Shown here: one piece after another, positions 47,001 through 55,007 of the stretch | How positions within the stretch are numbered: position 1 is the stretch's first letter | Layout: each line of letters opens with the position of its first letter | Assembly (NCBI RefSeq): GCF_014873495.1 | Contig: NZ_JADBGF010000001.1 | Location: 7,068,001-7,132,000, forward strand | Length of the DNA stretch: 64,000 bases | Origin: Streptomyces stelliscabiei | GTDB taxonomy: Bacteria; Actinomycetota; Actinomycetes; Streptomycetales; Streptomycetaceae | Reading direction: 5' to 3' | The notes under the pieces: model-generated | The model's input: only the letters and a program-made list of their open reading frames with translations | Databases searched by the model: none | What the model was told of the DNA's origin: nothing | Position numbers and translations under genes: made by a program

Positions 47001-48740
47001 CAGCCCGAGGCTATCGTCACCCAACTGCTGGTTCCTGACCTTCTCGGATATGCCGTCGAACTCGTTCACCAGGTGCACCCTGACCTAGAGCCCCATGTGC
47101 GGACGGCATTTGAAGCGGCACTCCTTACTCTTAAACCGCCTGTCCCGGAGGTTGAGAACACAAAGGAGGGGCGGCTCGCCTTCCGGCGGTACCGCAGGTT
47201 TGTAGAAGCACTGTCTCCCGACCACGTCGCGACGCCGGCACTTCGAGCCGACCGGTCCTCTCGCCCCTACGTTCAACCCGTCCAGGATTGGGAGTGGCAG
47301 GTGGGCACCGACCAGGACGTGGACGCGAACCAGGATGAGGGTGGCGCGGGATCTGTTGTGCGATCCCTGACCGCACAGCTCAAGAAGTTCGCCGATGCCC
47401 ACCTCAACGAGACACCGGACGCCGCCGCAATCACCACGTGTGAGAATGCAGTCACCGAACTCCAAAATGCCGTGCCCGAAGTCAGCGGCCAGCTCAGTTC
47501 CGATGCAGAGGACGTCATCGCACTCGCGGTAGAAATCTGGACCCGCAATACTCAAGCCCCAGTGGAAGTACTAACCCGTGCACGCGATATTTTGCTGACG
47601 ATGGCAGCTAGCCCCCGGCCCCAACCGACTGACCAGAACTCCAATTTCGACATGCTCATCCCGGCGGGGCCCCGGGGGGAAGCAGCACGTGGGCTACTTC
47701 AAGTAAGCCGCGTTCCTGAGGCATACTCTCCTTCGGTCGCAGACGCCCTCAAGGCGCTGGCCGTGGACCCCGTTGCCTATGTAAGGCATGTCATTGCTCG
47801 CGCGGCCGGATACCTCCGCGGCACTGAACCCGAAACTGCTTGGGAAGTGCTAGACGGCATTGCAGATTGTGACGGCGACGAGGCGGTGCTTGCCGCCGCC
47901 GTGACCTCGGCTTGCTTCTACATGGGCGACCCGGAGCGCGGCATTGTGCTCCTTGCCAAGGTCATGGAACGCGTCGCGCCGAATCAGCATCGCGACTCCG
48001 CTGCCGCAGCTTGTGCAACCGCTGCTGGGGCGTTGTGGGTCTACCACGCCACGCCCGGAGCGGATACCGCACTCACCTACATGACTAATACTTGGTCGGG
48101 CGTCAATGCCTGGTCGTCCTGCCTTCACCAGCTCCGCGACTCCGGTGCACTCACCAGTGCTGACGATTCCGTTCGCCTGCGTGCACTGGGCTTGTTCACC
48201 AGCATCAGCCAACCTGCATTGGCCACCACCGAGCGTCTTATCAGCTTGCAGCCATCATTGGCTGAAGCCGACACCGTGCGTCTCAAGGATGAGCTGCATC
48301 TGCTCGACACCCTCGCCTTCCAGCTGTACGCCGCGAGCGGGGCCATCGACCACGCCAAACAAGAGCCCCTCGCCGAACAGGTCCGGCTCGTCGACGAAGC
48401 CTCTAATTTGCTTCAAAATCTTGCAGCGGTGCCCGTCCCGACAGTCGTGCACCACCTCGTTGAGCTCTATGAACATGTCCTCGACTTTCGTCCCCAGATT
48501 GCCCTGCTCGCCGTCCGTGACATACTGACCCAGGTTGGCACATCCAGCGGTTACACCGGTGACTCCCTCGGTATCGCCATCTGCGTGCGCTTCGTCGAAC
48601 GCCTTGTCGCCGATCACCGCGGAATCCTTCAAGTGCCCAGCAACCTCACCGCGCTCCGTGAAATCTGCGACACCTTCATTGACGTAGGTTGGCCGCAGGC
48701 GTACAGCCTTGTCTTTGGGATTGAACAGATCTTCCGCTAG
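44004..48740 (+). CDS. Large STAND-like NTPase with Cap4/DUF4297-like nuclease N-terminus (candidate defence protein)
   Basis: 1578 residues from TTG 44004 (GAGAGG seven bases upstream; GTG 43989 is the alternative). The N-terminal ~110 residues look like a PD-(D/E)xK nuclease of the DUF4297/Cap4 type: GGFRYQDRVAAWFAV, then DDCRVETADG (Asp near 62) and LAIQAKRT (QxK near 78). An NTPase module follows: Walker A VEGDPGVGKTVVLHDL near 320, Walker B NGLLVIDALDAAR near 384, sensor-like RVVASIRTWDLRH. The remaining ~1000 residues are helical repeats without recognised motifs, fitting a target-sensing C-terminus. This architecture matches Avs-type anti-phage proteins, which is the inferred role. Base composition is lower in GC than the backbone. 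Stands alone at the element end. Confidence 0.85.
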   Translation: MGESSPARSDVGGSAGAGGFRYQDRVAAWFAVAALAGQAAAAVPGLWSGQVRRIACETGDPVDDCRVETADGTALAIQAKRTIRLSAKDKSEFAKTVKQFVQQHLLPDHEDDRLVLVTTSEASGSVRNDLRRVLELIQGAAPSTSTADLRFTKGQQTAYDTFVTHAYKEWEQRCGALPTSAELESLLRVSHVWVSDVEKGMLGEREALDRLRAMVIMEPGQAGAAWEVLVGICAELAISRTDSDQRRLQASLIESGIALATVRDFTADVERLSDWTRENLDRLEDGLTTIPTPQGPVEIQRGASADLISRSVQESFLVEGDPGVGKTVVLHDLARAGLAGQRPVLFLAVGGLAATSNGSLQAELGLRHALIDVLAQWSPGSNGLLVIDALDAARTDSTAELWRTVIADVRRRCPDWRVVASIRTWDLRHSRQWRALFPASAASVGDLSDQELEQAGISFQQLGDVLGSTTAAQRQLLRNSFNLRLAAELLLDGATARELTGVGSRLDLLERYWEARVMSGEGGFARANVLSRFCALAASDRRLRVPSLQLLQGDSAAESAMQTLLSRSVLVPVPGIAAGAGLGPVQFAHHVLFDYAVAVTHLASFSDASSGEGLVGCLSVDPNLMLFARPSVGIYLQLAWERGPEVFCALAMQLADAQIPSMAVTAMADVLARGTKDVADLEPLLASVDEGSAEAQRILGMAAVAVSLALKKNAPTDRDVWAAIAERLSRRANSAGAALRILVYDLSAEADSLGGEALGLCGVAARRLLEQLWGQPSSVLTRLAITAVIATSSSDQEAVYSLLRRALEPAQLQERGYNDLFALSDGVSRLIAQLPDMVSELYVATMSYEEESTEATLLGSGVVLSMRSNRRQDFGASKYHLVKAFPDVLRWDTGKAAAILTELSRHGRPELLMHQADLAGGTAEILLDDSRAWDYGSSYTDEDLLALLDAFQSHVSATESADFPALIQAVISAPQAACVWRRLLKTAVSNPALRETLFPQPEAIVTQLLVPDLLGYAVELVHQVHPDLEPHVRTAFEAALLTLKPPVPEVENTKEGRLAFRRYRRFVEALSPDHVATPALRADRSSRPYVQPVQDWEWQVGTDQDVDANQDEGGAGSVVRSLTAQLKKFADAHLNETPDAAAITTCENAVTELQNAVPEVSGQLSSDAEDVIALAVEIWTRNTQAPVEVLTRARDILLTMAASPRPQPTDQNSNFDMLIPAGPRGEAARGLLQVSRVPEAYSPSVADALKALAVDPVAYVRHVIARAAGYLRGTEPETAWEVLDGIADCDGDEAVLAAAVTSACFYMGDPERGIVLLAKVMERVAPNQHRDSAAAACATAAGALWVYHATPGADTALTYMTNTWSGVNAWSSCLHQLRDSGALTSADDSVRLRALGLFTSISQPALATTERLISLQPSLAEADTVRLKDELHLLDTLAFQLYAASGAIDHAKQEPLAEQVRLVDEASNLLQNLAAVPVPTVVHHLVELYEHVLDFRPQIALLAVRDILTQVGTSSGYTGDSLGIAICVRFVERLVADHRGILQVPSNLTALREICDTFIDVGWPQAYSLVFGIEQIFR

Positions 48741-49198
48741 TCAGTCCCTATATCCGACACGGAGAATCTCGGGGCAGGGCTAATCACCTCGGAAGTCGCC
48801 TTCGGCTTGCTGCAGCTGCGCTCTTTTCTGCTCCCAATCATGCGCCCGAGTTCTCAGCAACACAGACGTACGTGGGGGCTGCGCACCGCCCTCGTTCGGA
48901 AAATCGAGGACGCCCGGGTAGGTCATCCTGGTGCCTGGGTAGGACCTCGCAGGACTGTGGACCGTCCGAGAATACCGAAATGCCGTCCGCTTGGATCGCC
49001 TGTCCGTCTGAGCCGACCAGATACGCATCACTTTGATAACCCGGCCGCGTTCATCAGAAGGGCGGCGCCCCTTCTTGTGCCGTCGCTGTTGCCCGTCCAC
49101 GCGAGACAGCGGGGTGGGGGCACCCTTGGTTGCCGACTGTCAGCATTGGTCAACCTCGCACGGCCCAGGGACGGCCAAGGAGGCTCGGGGTGCCGCGA
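48741..49198. other. Gene-free stretch between two cargo genes
   Basis: 458 bp between convergent 3' ends. Several overlapping ORFs are present but none has composition or a start that supports coding. Nothing recognised. Confidence 0.5.
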
Positions 49199-50125
49199 TC
49201 ACTGCGTCAGTTCAGTGACCTCGCCAGTCATGAAGGAGTGGAGCGTGACACGGCGAAGATACGTACAGCTAGGTCGATATTCCTGAGCGAATCGACAAAG
49301 GAATTCCTCCCCCGGGTAAATATATCCCTCACGGTCCGGACCGCCCACTGTAATCAACAGATGATCAATGTTCTCTTGATCATGCTGGCCGATCACCCGA
49401 GACAGTTCCTCGAAGGTGGCCTCCTGTGTCACCTCGAAGGTCATGCCTAGGGCGCACTCGAATCCAGTTGCCTCGTAGAATGAACCAGCTAGGGACCCAT
49501 TCGGAACTACATTGACGGAAAATGAAGCCAGGCCATCTGCCGATTCGGCCGTCATCATTTCGAGAGGCAAGCGCTCCGGCATCCCCCCTTGCGCCACAAT
49601 ACCCTGGACAAATTGAACTACTTCGTGACGCCGGTCCGGAAATTCCGAAATTGCCTGCACAACCTTAGCTAGAGCTTTCTTGTCTCCACGTCTTGGCGGA
49701 AGTCCAAGGCCCTCACTGAAGGTGATTTGCAGAACGCATCCGCCCACATTCCCAAAATCGATCGAGTCAGCGCTCTGCATAATCTCAGTACGAAGACTGC
49801 GGAATAGCCTGTAAGCCATACGCCTCGTCTGAAGAGTAAGTGCTGCGCAGTCCAGGCGACTTTCCTGCCCATTGACGAGAACGGCAAAGTCAGGAGGATC
49901 TGAGCCTTTGAGTACATCCTCAAACGGCACTTCACCAGACTTAAGCACGGAATCGAATCGAAATTTCTCCAATTGGATGCGTTCCAAGGAGTCCTTGCTT
50001 ATCGGCGAGTCATTCCTGAAAATCTGCATTGGAACATCACAGCCTAGGATGATTACAGAGTTACCGCTTTCAAGCGTTCCATCCAGAGCAACGGTTACGC
50101 CCGGTCCGCTCAATCCGACGTCCAT
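49199..50125 (-). CDS. Unrecognised soluble cargo protein
   Basis: 308 residues from ATG 50125, with notably A/T-rich coding sequence. No signal peptide or TM segment. The middle reads DPPDFAVLVNGQESRLDCAA LTL, reminiscent of the beta-hairpin of PD-(D/E)xK folds but without the catalytic Lys. The C-terminal third has YIYPGEEFLCRFAQEYRP. Function unknown. Its position beside the NTPase gene, convergent, makes it another accessory, perhaps defence-related, gene. Confidence 0.72.
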   Translation of the reverse strand: MDVGLSGPGVTVALDGTLESGNSVIILGCDVPMQIFRNDSPISKDSLERIQLEKFRFDSVLKSGEVPFEDVLKGSDPPDFAVLVNGQESRLDCAALTLQTRRMAYRLFRSLRTEIMQSADSIDFGNVGGCVLQITFSEGLGLPPRRGDKKALAKVVQAISEFPDRRHEVVQFVQGIVAQGGMPERLPLEMMTAESADGLASFSVNVVPNGSLAGSFYEATGFECALGMTFEVTQEATFEELSRVIGQHDQENIDHLLITVGGPDREGYIYPGEEFLCRFAQEYRPSCTYLRRVTLHSFMTGEVTELTQ

Positions 50126-51250
50126 GCACTCGCCTCTCAGTTAGCAGTGAGAGCACATTAGCGGATGGGTCTCGTGCGGATGGGGTCATTTTCAGCACAG
50201 GGAAACCGTCAAATCATGCGCGGCTCGCAGCCGCTTGGATTGAGGGTGTTCCTGCGCCAAGGCCGCCAGGTCGGCGGAGTCTCAATGGGCGAGTCATGAC
50301 CTGTCTTCTTGCCCTGGGTCTTGCCGGGGATCTTGGTGAGCTGGGTTTTTGCCGGTCAGGGACGCTGGGATCGTGCGCCTGGTGGTCGTCGTTGGTCGTC
50401 ATTGGCCACTGTTGAGCGGCCTTGGACGGCCCAGGGACGGCCCAGCTGTGCCCGGTGCGGGCCTCGTTCGGCTGACGCCGGCACCTTCGTCGCGGTCCGT
50501 CTCAGCCTCAGCCGACGAAAGCCCGCCACGACGGTGCGTCAGCCGGCCGACCAGGCGCGCGTGTGCCTCGCTGCACCCCCACCGGCCTCAGCCACGCTAT
50601 TGGTGCCGTCGACCAGAGCAAGCCGCGACTGCCGGCCCGTGACGACGGTGCGCGCCCTCAGCTTGGGAAGCTAAGGGCATTGAGGGCCTACTCCGTGGCT
50701 GATCTGCGGCTCAGCGGTCTTGGCGCATGGTGCGAGGTCGGCTGACTCCCTGGTGTTCCCCGTGGTTCTCTGCACGATCTGGCACGGGTCTGGCACGACC
50801 TTTTCGTCCGGAGCTACTGACTTGAGATGGCCCGTCACTGCCGCGTATGCCCGCCCGACCTCGCCCAGGTACTGCTCCAGGCGGAAGCGAACCTCCTCGA
50901 CTGGCCTGTCATCGGGGCCTGGGTACATCAGCTCAGACCAGATGACTGTCTTGCCCCCGGAGCCGGACCTGGATGCTCAGCCTGTCCGGCCCTGGCTCGG
51001 GTTGCTCTTGCGTTGCCACATCCACCGTGCAGGGCATATCGGTCGGATAGAGCGGTCCGCCTGGGCGGAGTAGTCGACTTGGATCGCGGCCGGCCATTCT
51101 GCTGTCGCTGCGCGCGACTACGTCGAGGCCATCGACGAAGAGCCGACCGTGAGAGGGGGTGATTCGCCGACGGCGGTTCAGAGGTTAAGTGTGCGTCCAA
51201 ATGGGCCAACACTGCAGGCCGACGACTCTGATCTCAGAGAGAGTAGGAGC
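50126..51250. other. 1.1-kb stretch without a supported gene, with repeat copy 3
   Basis: Contains the 75-bp repeat (50498-50572) and its downstream extension to about 50620, tandem GACGGCCCAGGGACGGCCCA near 50430, and GATCTGGCACGGGTCTGGCACG near 50776. On the minus strand 50671-50928 reads PVEEVRFRLEQYLGEVGRAY followed by a low-complexity tail; this is protein-like but has no clear start and is probably a gene remnant. Confidence 0.55.
50498..50572 (+). repeat. Dispersed 75-bp repeat, copy 3
   Basis: Matches 39936-40010 with three differences. Beyond its end the similarity continues instead with copy 1 at 36.5 kb (CTGCACCCCCAC, CTCAGCCACGCTA), so the ancestral repeat was at least 120 bp. 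Confidence 0.9.
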
Positions 51251-51925
51251 GTGAACGGAACGGATGAGACCGGGGCGGAGCCTCGAAGAGCACGATTCGA
51301 GCATGTGCACACGTGGGCCGCCACGCTGGCCGCTGTTGTCGCACTTGCTTTGTCGATCTATAACTTCACTGAAGTCCAAAAGAAGCCAAGAATCGATGTG
51401 TCACTACCTCACCTTTTGCGCACTGGACCAGTGGATAACGGAACCGTCTTTCAAATTCAGCCGACGGTGTCCACCAGGTTCAAGACCCAGGATGTCGAAG
51501 TGATTCGTGACGCACGTTTGCAACTGGCTCCCGTCGGCTCAATTTCGTCTCAAAAGAAACCAATTTTTTACTGGCACGAGACCGGAACATATGTATATGA
51601 TTTCGATTCGGATCAGGTCAACTATAGCTGGAGCAGTGATCCTGCCCCATTCATCGTCAGTCAAGATAAACCTCAGCAACCGACGCTCGTATTCTGGGCG
51701 GATAACTGGAGATTCGAACCCGGCCAGTACGAGGGATCACTTCATTTGAGCCGGTCAGGGAATCGTAGCCCTTTGATCAGGAAATTCTGCCTCACTGTTT
51801 CAAGGAGAGCCATTGACGAAATCAACGGCGCAGACCAAAGGCAGATCTTCTTTTTCCGTGATGATCTGCCCAAGTTCCACTCCTCTAACAGCTCTTCAGG
51901 CTGCTACCGGAGGGAAACTGATTAG
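51251..51925 (+). CDS. Unrecognised protein with one TM segment
   Basis: 224 residues from GTG 51251 (GTAGGAG just upstream). A TM helix near the N-terminus (HTWAATLAAVVALALSIYNF) is followed by a ~165-residue soluble domain, beta-rich and aromatic (PIFYWHETGTYVYDFDS, TLVFWADNWRFEPGQYEG). Topology would put the domain outside. A/T-rich. Function unknown; accessory gene. Confidence 0.65.
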   Translation: MNGTDETGAEPRRARFEHVHTWAATLAAVVALALSIYNFTEVQKKPRIDVSLPHLLRTGPVDNGTVFQIQPTVSTRFKTQDVEVIRDARLQLAPVGSISSQKKPIFYWHETGTYVYDFDSDQVNYSWSSDPAPFIVSQDKPQQPTLVFWADNWRFEPGQYEGSLHLSRSGNRSPLIRKFCLTVSRRAIDEINGADQRQIFFFRDDLPKFHSSNSSSGCYRRETD

Positions 51926-52277
51926 GACTATTACTTGGTTGCTCTGAACAGGCGGCTGATGTCATCACGGGTCCGCACCCTGGCATCGTCGAGTTCTGGT
52001 CTGCTGTATGTCTTGGACAGCAGACGCAACGTCTGCGAGCACGTCCGCGGCTGGCTCAGCGTCGCGTCCTCGGTGAGTATCTGTACCCGAAGGAGTGCCT
52101 CTTGGGCGTTGCAACGTAGGTCGTAGGCGCCTCCACGGACGGCTAAGGGCTGTCCCGTAGCTGCTGGTCACGGGTGAGACGATCTAGCGAGTACTACATG
52201 GTTCGCTCCGCCTGGTCACGATTTAGGCACGACCTGCACGAGAAGGCCTCTCCCGAACCCTCAGGGGCCTACACAAT
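51926..52277. other. Possible gene remnant, minus strand
   Basis: 352 bp. The minus strand from about 52140 to 51932 has a stop-free frame reading GGAYDLRCNAQEALLRVQIL and RTRDDISRLFRATK before a TAA, which looks like real protein but lacks a start codon. Likely a decayed gene. Confidence 0.4.
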
Positions 52278-53021
52278 GTGTCCATGCCTGGTCCCAGCGA
52301 ACGCACCGAGAAGCGATTGGTTTTCCAGAACTGTCGGCTCGGTAATAGCGAACTGAAGCGTGTTTTCGCTGTTGCTGTTGAAGGGATTCCCGGCGATCGG
52401 GTTGAGGTTTCCACGCAGAGAAACGTCACACGCTATCGAGCGCAGGATCTCGATGAGTTGATAGACTCGCTCAACTCTTCGACCGCGCCGGGGGACTTGA
52501 GTCGCTGGACGAACCTTCGCCTGAAGGCTGATGACACAAATGGCACTCGCAGTGTCGTGATCAACATTGACCTTCAGCGAACAGAGGTTAATCTATCCGG
52601 TGAAGATGCGACGTGGGCCCTAGGTCAAGCTGCTCGACTACAGATCCTTCTAGAGGGTGCAGGTGGGCGAGTTCCGGTAGTCAGTCAGGTCAGTCCGTGG
52701 TTTTACATATCGACACTTATTGGATTCTTCTGGTTCATGCTGGTGCTCTGGGCCACGCGAGATATCTCTCGCAAAAACGATGTCGGGCCGGACTTTTGGT
52801 TTTACGTAATGCTTCCCTCTTTTGGTCCCGTTATTGTAGCCCTAGTCACCTATGAATCTGTCAGGCGCAGGTCAGCGCGGCCTGTACTTCTCGTGGCAGG
52901 GGAAGTGCCAGCTGGATCTCTGTGGCAGCGTATGGCGACTGGAGAACGAATCGCAGTGATCTCGGTATCAGTCTCCACTGTGCTCGGGCTCGCGGGACTA
53001 GCTCTCAGCATCTTTAAGTAG
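52278..53021 (+). CDS. Unrecognised membrane protein with soluble N-terminus
   Basis: 247 residues (GTG 52278 or ATG 52284). The soluble N-terminal ~130 residues include VTRYRAQDLDELIDSLNSS. Then come three TM helices: FYISTLIGFFWFMLVLWA, FWFYVMLPSFGPVIVALVTY and a C-terminal IAVISVSVSTVLGLAGLALS. Low GC. Same direction as the 51251 gene but separated by 350 bp. No function recognised. Confidence 0.65.
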   Translation: MSMPGPSERTEKRLVFQNCRLGNSELKRVFAVAVEGIPGDRVEVSTQRNVTRYRAQDLDELIDSLNSSTAPGDLSRWTNLRLKADDTNGTRSVVINIDLQRTEVNLSGEDATWALGQAARLQILLEGAGGRVPVVSQVSPWFYISTLIGFFWFMLVLWATRDISRKNDVGPDFWFYVMLPSFGPVIVALVTYESVRRRSARPVLLVAGEVPAGSLWQRMATGERIAVISVSVSTVLGLAGLALSIFK

Positions 53022-53498
53022 TTTTCGCGTCGCGCAACTTCCAGTTCAGGTATTGAACGAGATGCTTCAAGGTCGCGGTCGGTGGAGCGGCTTTGGGGTA
53101 GCGCTGCTTTAGCGCGAGGGGTCATGGCCCCGTAGGCTTCCGGCGCGTCGGGCAGTCTGTGGAACTGCCCGGTAAAGCACGACGTTGGGGCCATGATCTT
53201 CGAGGCTCGTGCCAAAGTGGCTCCGTAAAGCCGTGGAGCCGACCGCCCCAGCCACGACGTACCCCTTCTCTGGCGTCAGGTGGCCGATTGCTCAGTGCGC
53301 GGCACGGGCGCCGGCCGGGCTGGAGCGGGACGAAGGCAGGAGCGCAGGCCCGGCCGGGGGCCGGGCCGCGCGCGGGGAGCGGAGCGAGCCGCCTTGAACC
53401 AGTAGAGAAAGTTTGAATCACGCGCTCCTGGCACTTTGTTGATCTTGGTCGTTGCTCCTGCGCTGGAGGCCTCGCCCTCGTGGTGTAGAACCCTGGGT
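53022..53498. other. Noncoding G/C-rich stretch before the regulatory block
   Basis: 477 bp. Contains a purine-rich, repetitive segment around 53310-53395 (GGCCCGGCCGGGGGCCGGG) that could form strong secondary structure. No gene supported. Confidence 0.5.
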
Positions 53499-54350
53499 AT
53501 GGGGAGTGTGCGGCGGGAGCGAATGAGTGCGCTTGGGGCGCGTCTTCGTGCTCTGCGGGCGGATGCCGGTCTGACGGGTGCTGTTCTGGCGCAGCGAGCC
53601 GGTGTTGGGCAACCGACTGTGTCCAAGGTCGAGACCGGGCGGATGGTACCCAGCACTGATGTACTCGACCGGCTCTCTCGGGCCCTCGGTCTAGATGAAG
53701 CGACCTCGGGTGAGGTGCGGGAGCTCCTGGCCGCTGTGGAGACGGCAGTTGACGAGGTCCTGCAGCCCGAAGCGAGTGTGCTCCCTGGCGTGGCATTGGA
53801 TGATGCGATCCGCGGGGCCCGGCTCGTGCGGTCGTTTCAGTGCGTGGTTCTGCCAGCCATGCTTCAGAGTGCCGAGTACGCCCGTCACGTCTTCGCGAGT
53901 GCTCCCGATGCTGACCCCGAGTCCGTCGGCCGCGCCGTCGCCGCCCGGGTGGAGCGGCAGAGCGTTCTCTACGAGCCGGGACGTGAGTCCGTATTCGTCG
54001 TCACCGAGGGCGTGTTGCGGACCTGGCCCGGAACCCCGTCGCTCATGCTCGCCCAACTTGACCGTCTGCTCGCTGTCGAGAGCCTGACTACCGTGCGGCT
54101 CGGAGTGATCCCATGGGATCGGCCGGTACCGGTCATGCCCCGGCATGGCTTCACCCTGTGCGACCGGGGGGCCGTCGCGGTGGAGGCGTTTCGGGATGAG
54201 CGGGTCTCGCACGACCCGGATGAAGTCGCCTCGTACGAGGAAGTGTTCGGTTCCTTCGACGGCGCGGCCGTCTTCGGTGGTGAGGTGCGGGAACTGCTGT
54301 TGCGGGTGATGAAGGAGTTTCGCGGTCTGGCGGACGCCGTCACTCCATAG
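53499..54350 (+). CDS. XRE-family regulator with DUF5753 (Scr1-like) domain
   Basis: 283 residues. N-terminal helix-turn-helix (LGARLRALRADAGLTGAVLA then RAGVGQPTVSKVETGRMVPS) followed by a DUF5753 domain (RSFQCVVLPAMLQSAEYARH, PDEVASYEEVFGSFDGAAVF). Such proteins are usually paired with small DUF397-type or ATP-binding genes in Streptomyces; here an HATPase gene follows. ATG 53499 was chosen; ATG 53523 with GGGAG close upstream is a good alternative. Confidence 0.88.
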   Translation: MGSVRRERMSALGARLRALRADAGLTGAVLAQRAGVGQPTVSKVETGRMVPSTDVLDRLSRALGLDEATSGEVRELLAAVETAVDEVLQPEASVLPGVALDDAIRGARLVRSFQCVVLPAMLQSAEYARHVFASAPDADPESVGRAVAARVERQSVLYEPGRESVFVVTEGVLRTWPGTPSLMLAQLDRLLAVESLTTVRLGVIPWDRPVPVMPRHGFTLCDRGAVAVEAFRDERVSHDPDEVASYEEVFGSFDGAAVFGGEVRELLLRVMKEFRGLADAVTP

Positions 54351-54412
54351 AGGAATAATTCCTATGGATGCCTTGGTTGTTGGTTCACTCGAGGAATACT
54401 CTGCCTCTGTGC

Positions 54413-54430
54413 TGTCTAGCCCTCTAGACA
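54413..54430. promoter_or_regulatory. Operator-like palindrome, site 1
   Basis: TGTCTAG, CCCT, CTAGACA: a perfect 7-4-7 palindrome ending right at the AAGGAG ribosome site of the HATPase gene (ATG 54443). Best member of the element B site family. Confidence 0.75.
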
Positions 54431-54442
54431 AGGAGTCTTCCC

Positions 54443-54832
54443 ATGTTCACCAAGTGGTGCCGCGCTTTCCCCGGGCTGCCGGATCAGGTAGCCGAAGCCC
54501 GTCACTTCGTCGCCGCCCTCCTCCACGAACGGGGCGTTGCCGATGACGCGGTCCTGGTCGTGAGCGAGCTGGCGACCAATGCCGTCCGGCACACCCTCAG
54601 CGGTTCGGCCGGCGGCTGGTTCCTGGTGGTCGTCGCCTTCAGGGCGGACGGCGTGCGACTCGAAGTGGTCGACCAGGGCGGCGACAACGTCCCCGAAATG
54701 TGCGACGTGGTCAGCCAAGGCAACGGCGGTCGCGGCTTGTGGCTCGTCTCGGCCTGCGCAAAGGACTGGGGTGTGAAGGATGTCCCGAGCGGGCGCACCG
54801 TGTGGGCCGACCTGATTGGGGACGGCGCCTGA
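54443..54832 (+). CDS. Anti-sigma-factor-like HATPase protein
   Basis: 129 residues, one HATPase_c_2 domain of the RsbW type: VLVVSELATNAVRHTLSG (N-box), VVDQGGDNVP, GGRGLWLVSACAKDWGV. Small Streptomyces proteins of this kind bind ATP and may phosphorylate partner regulators or act structurally. Ribosome site AAGGAG overlaps operator site 1, so a protein bound there would block expression directly. Confidence 0.9.
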   Translation: MFTKWCRAFPGLPDQVAEARHFVAALLHERGVADDAVLVVSELATNAVRHTLSGSAGGWFLVVVAFRADGVRLEVVDQGGDNVPEMCDVVSQGNGGRGLWLVSACAKDWGVKDVPSGRTVWADLIGDGA

Positions 54833-54963
54833 TGGGAGTCGGCCTGGCTCCCGCCATCCGCTGCGGCGTCGGTGGTAGCGGGTGAGCCCTCGGGGTGTAC
54901 CTCGACGCAGATCCGGCTTCTACGTGATCGGCGCTCACTCGGGCCGCCTGCTTCCGCCTTTTC

Positions 54964-54981
54964 TGTCTAGGGGCCTAGACT
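54964..54981. promoter_or_regulatory. Operator-like palindrome, site 2
   Basis: TGTCTAG, GGGC, CTAGACT: 7-4-7 with one mismatch, 27 bp ahead of the HTH gene start and next to its GAGGAG/AGGAGG ribosome sites. Confidence 0.72.
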
Positions 54982-55007
54982 TCGGAGGAGTCCTAGGAGG
55001 TGAAGGC

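Noticed and set aside
48807..49286. A gene between the NTPase and the next cargo gene
   Set aside because: Basic, low-complexity translation that runs into the 3' end of the opposite gene; no start site.
50671..50928. 85-residue minus-strand protein
   Set aside because: Protein-like at first but the tail is low complexity, there is no ribosome site and the upstream part is frameshifted; kept only as a possible remnant.
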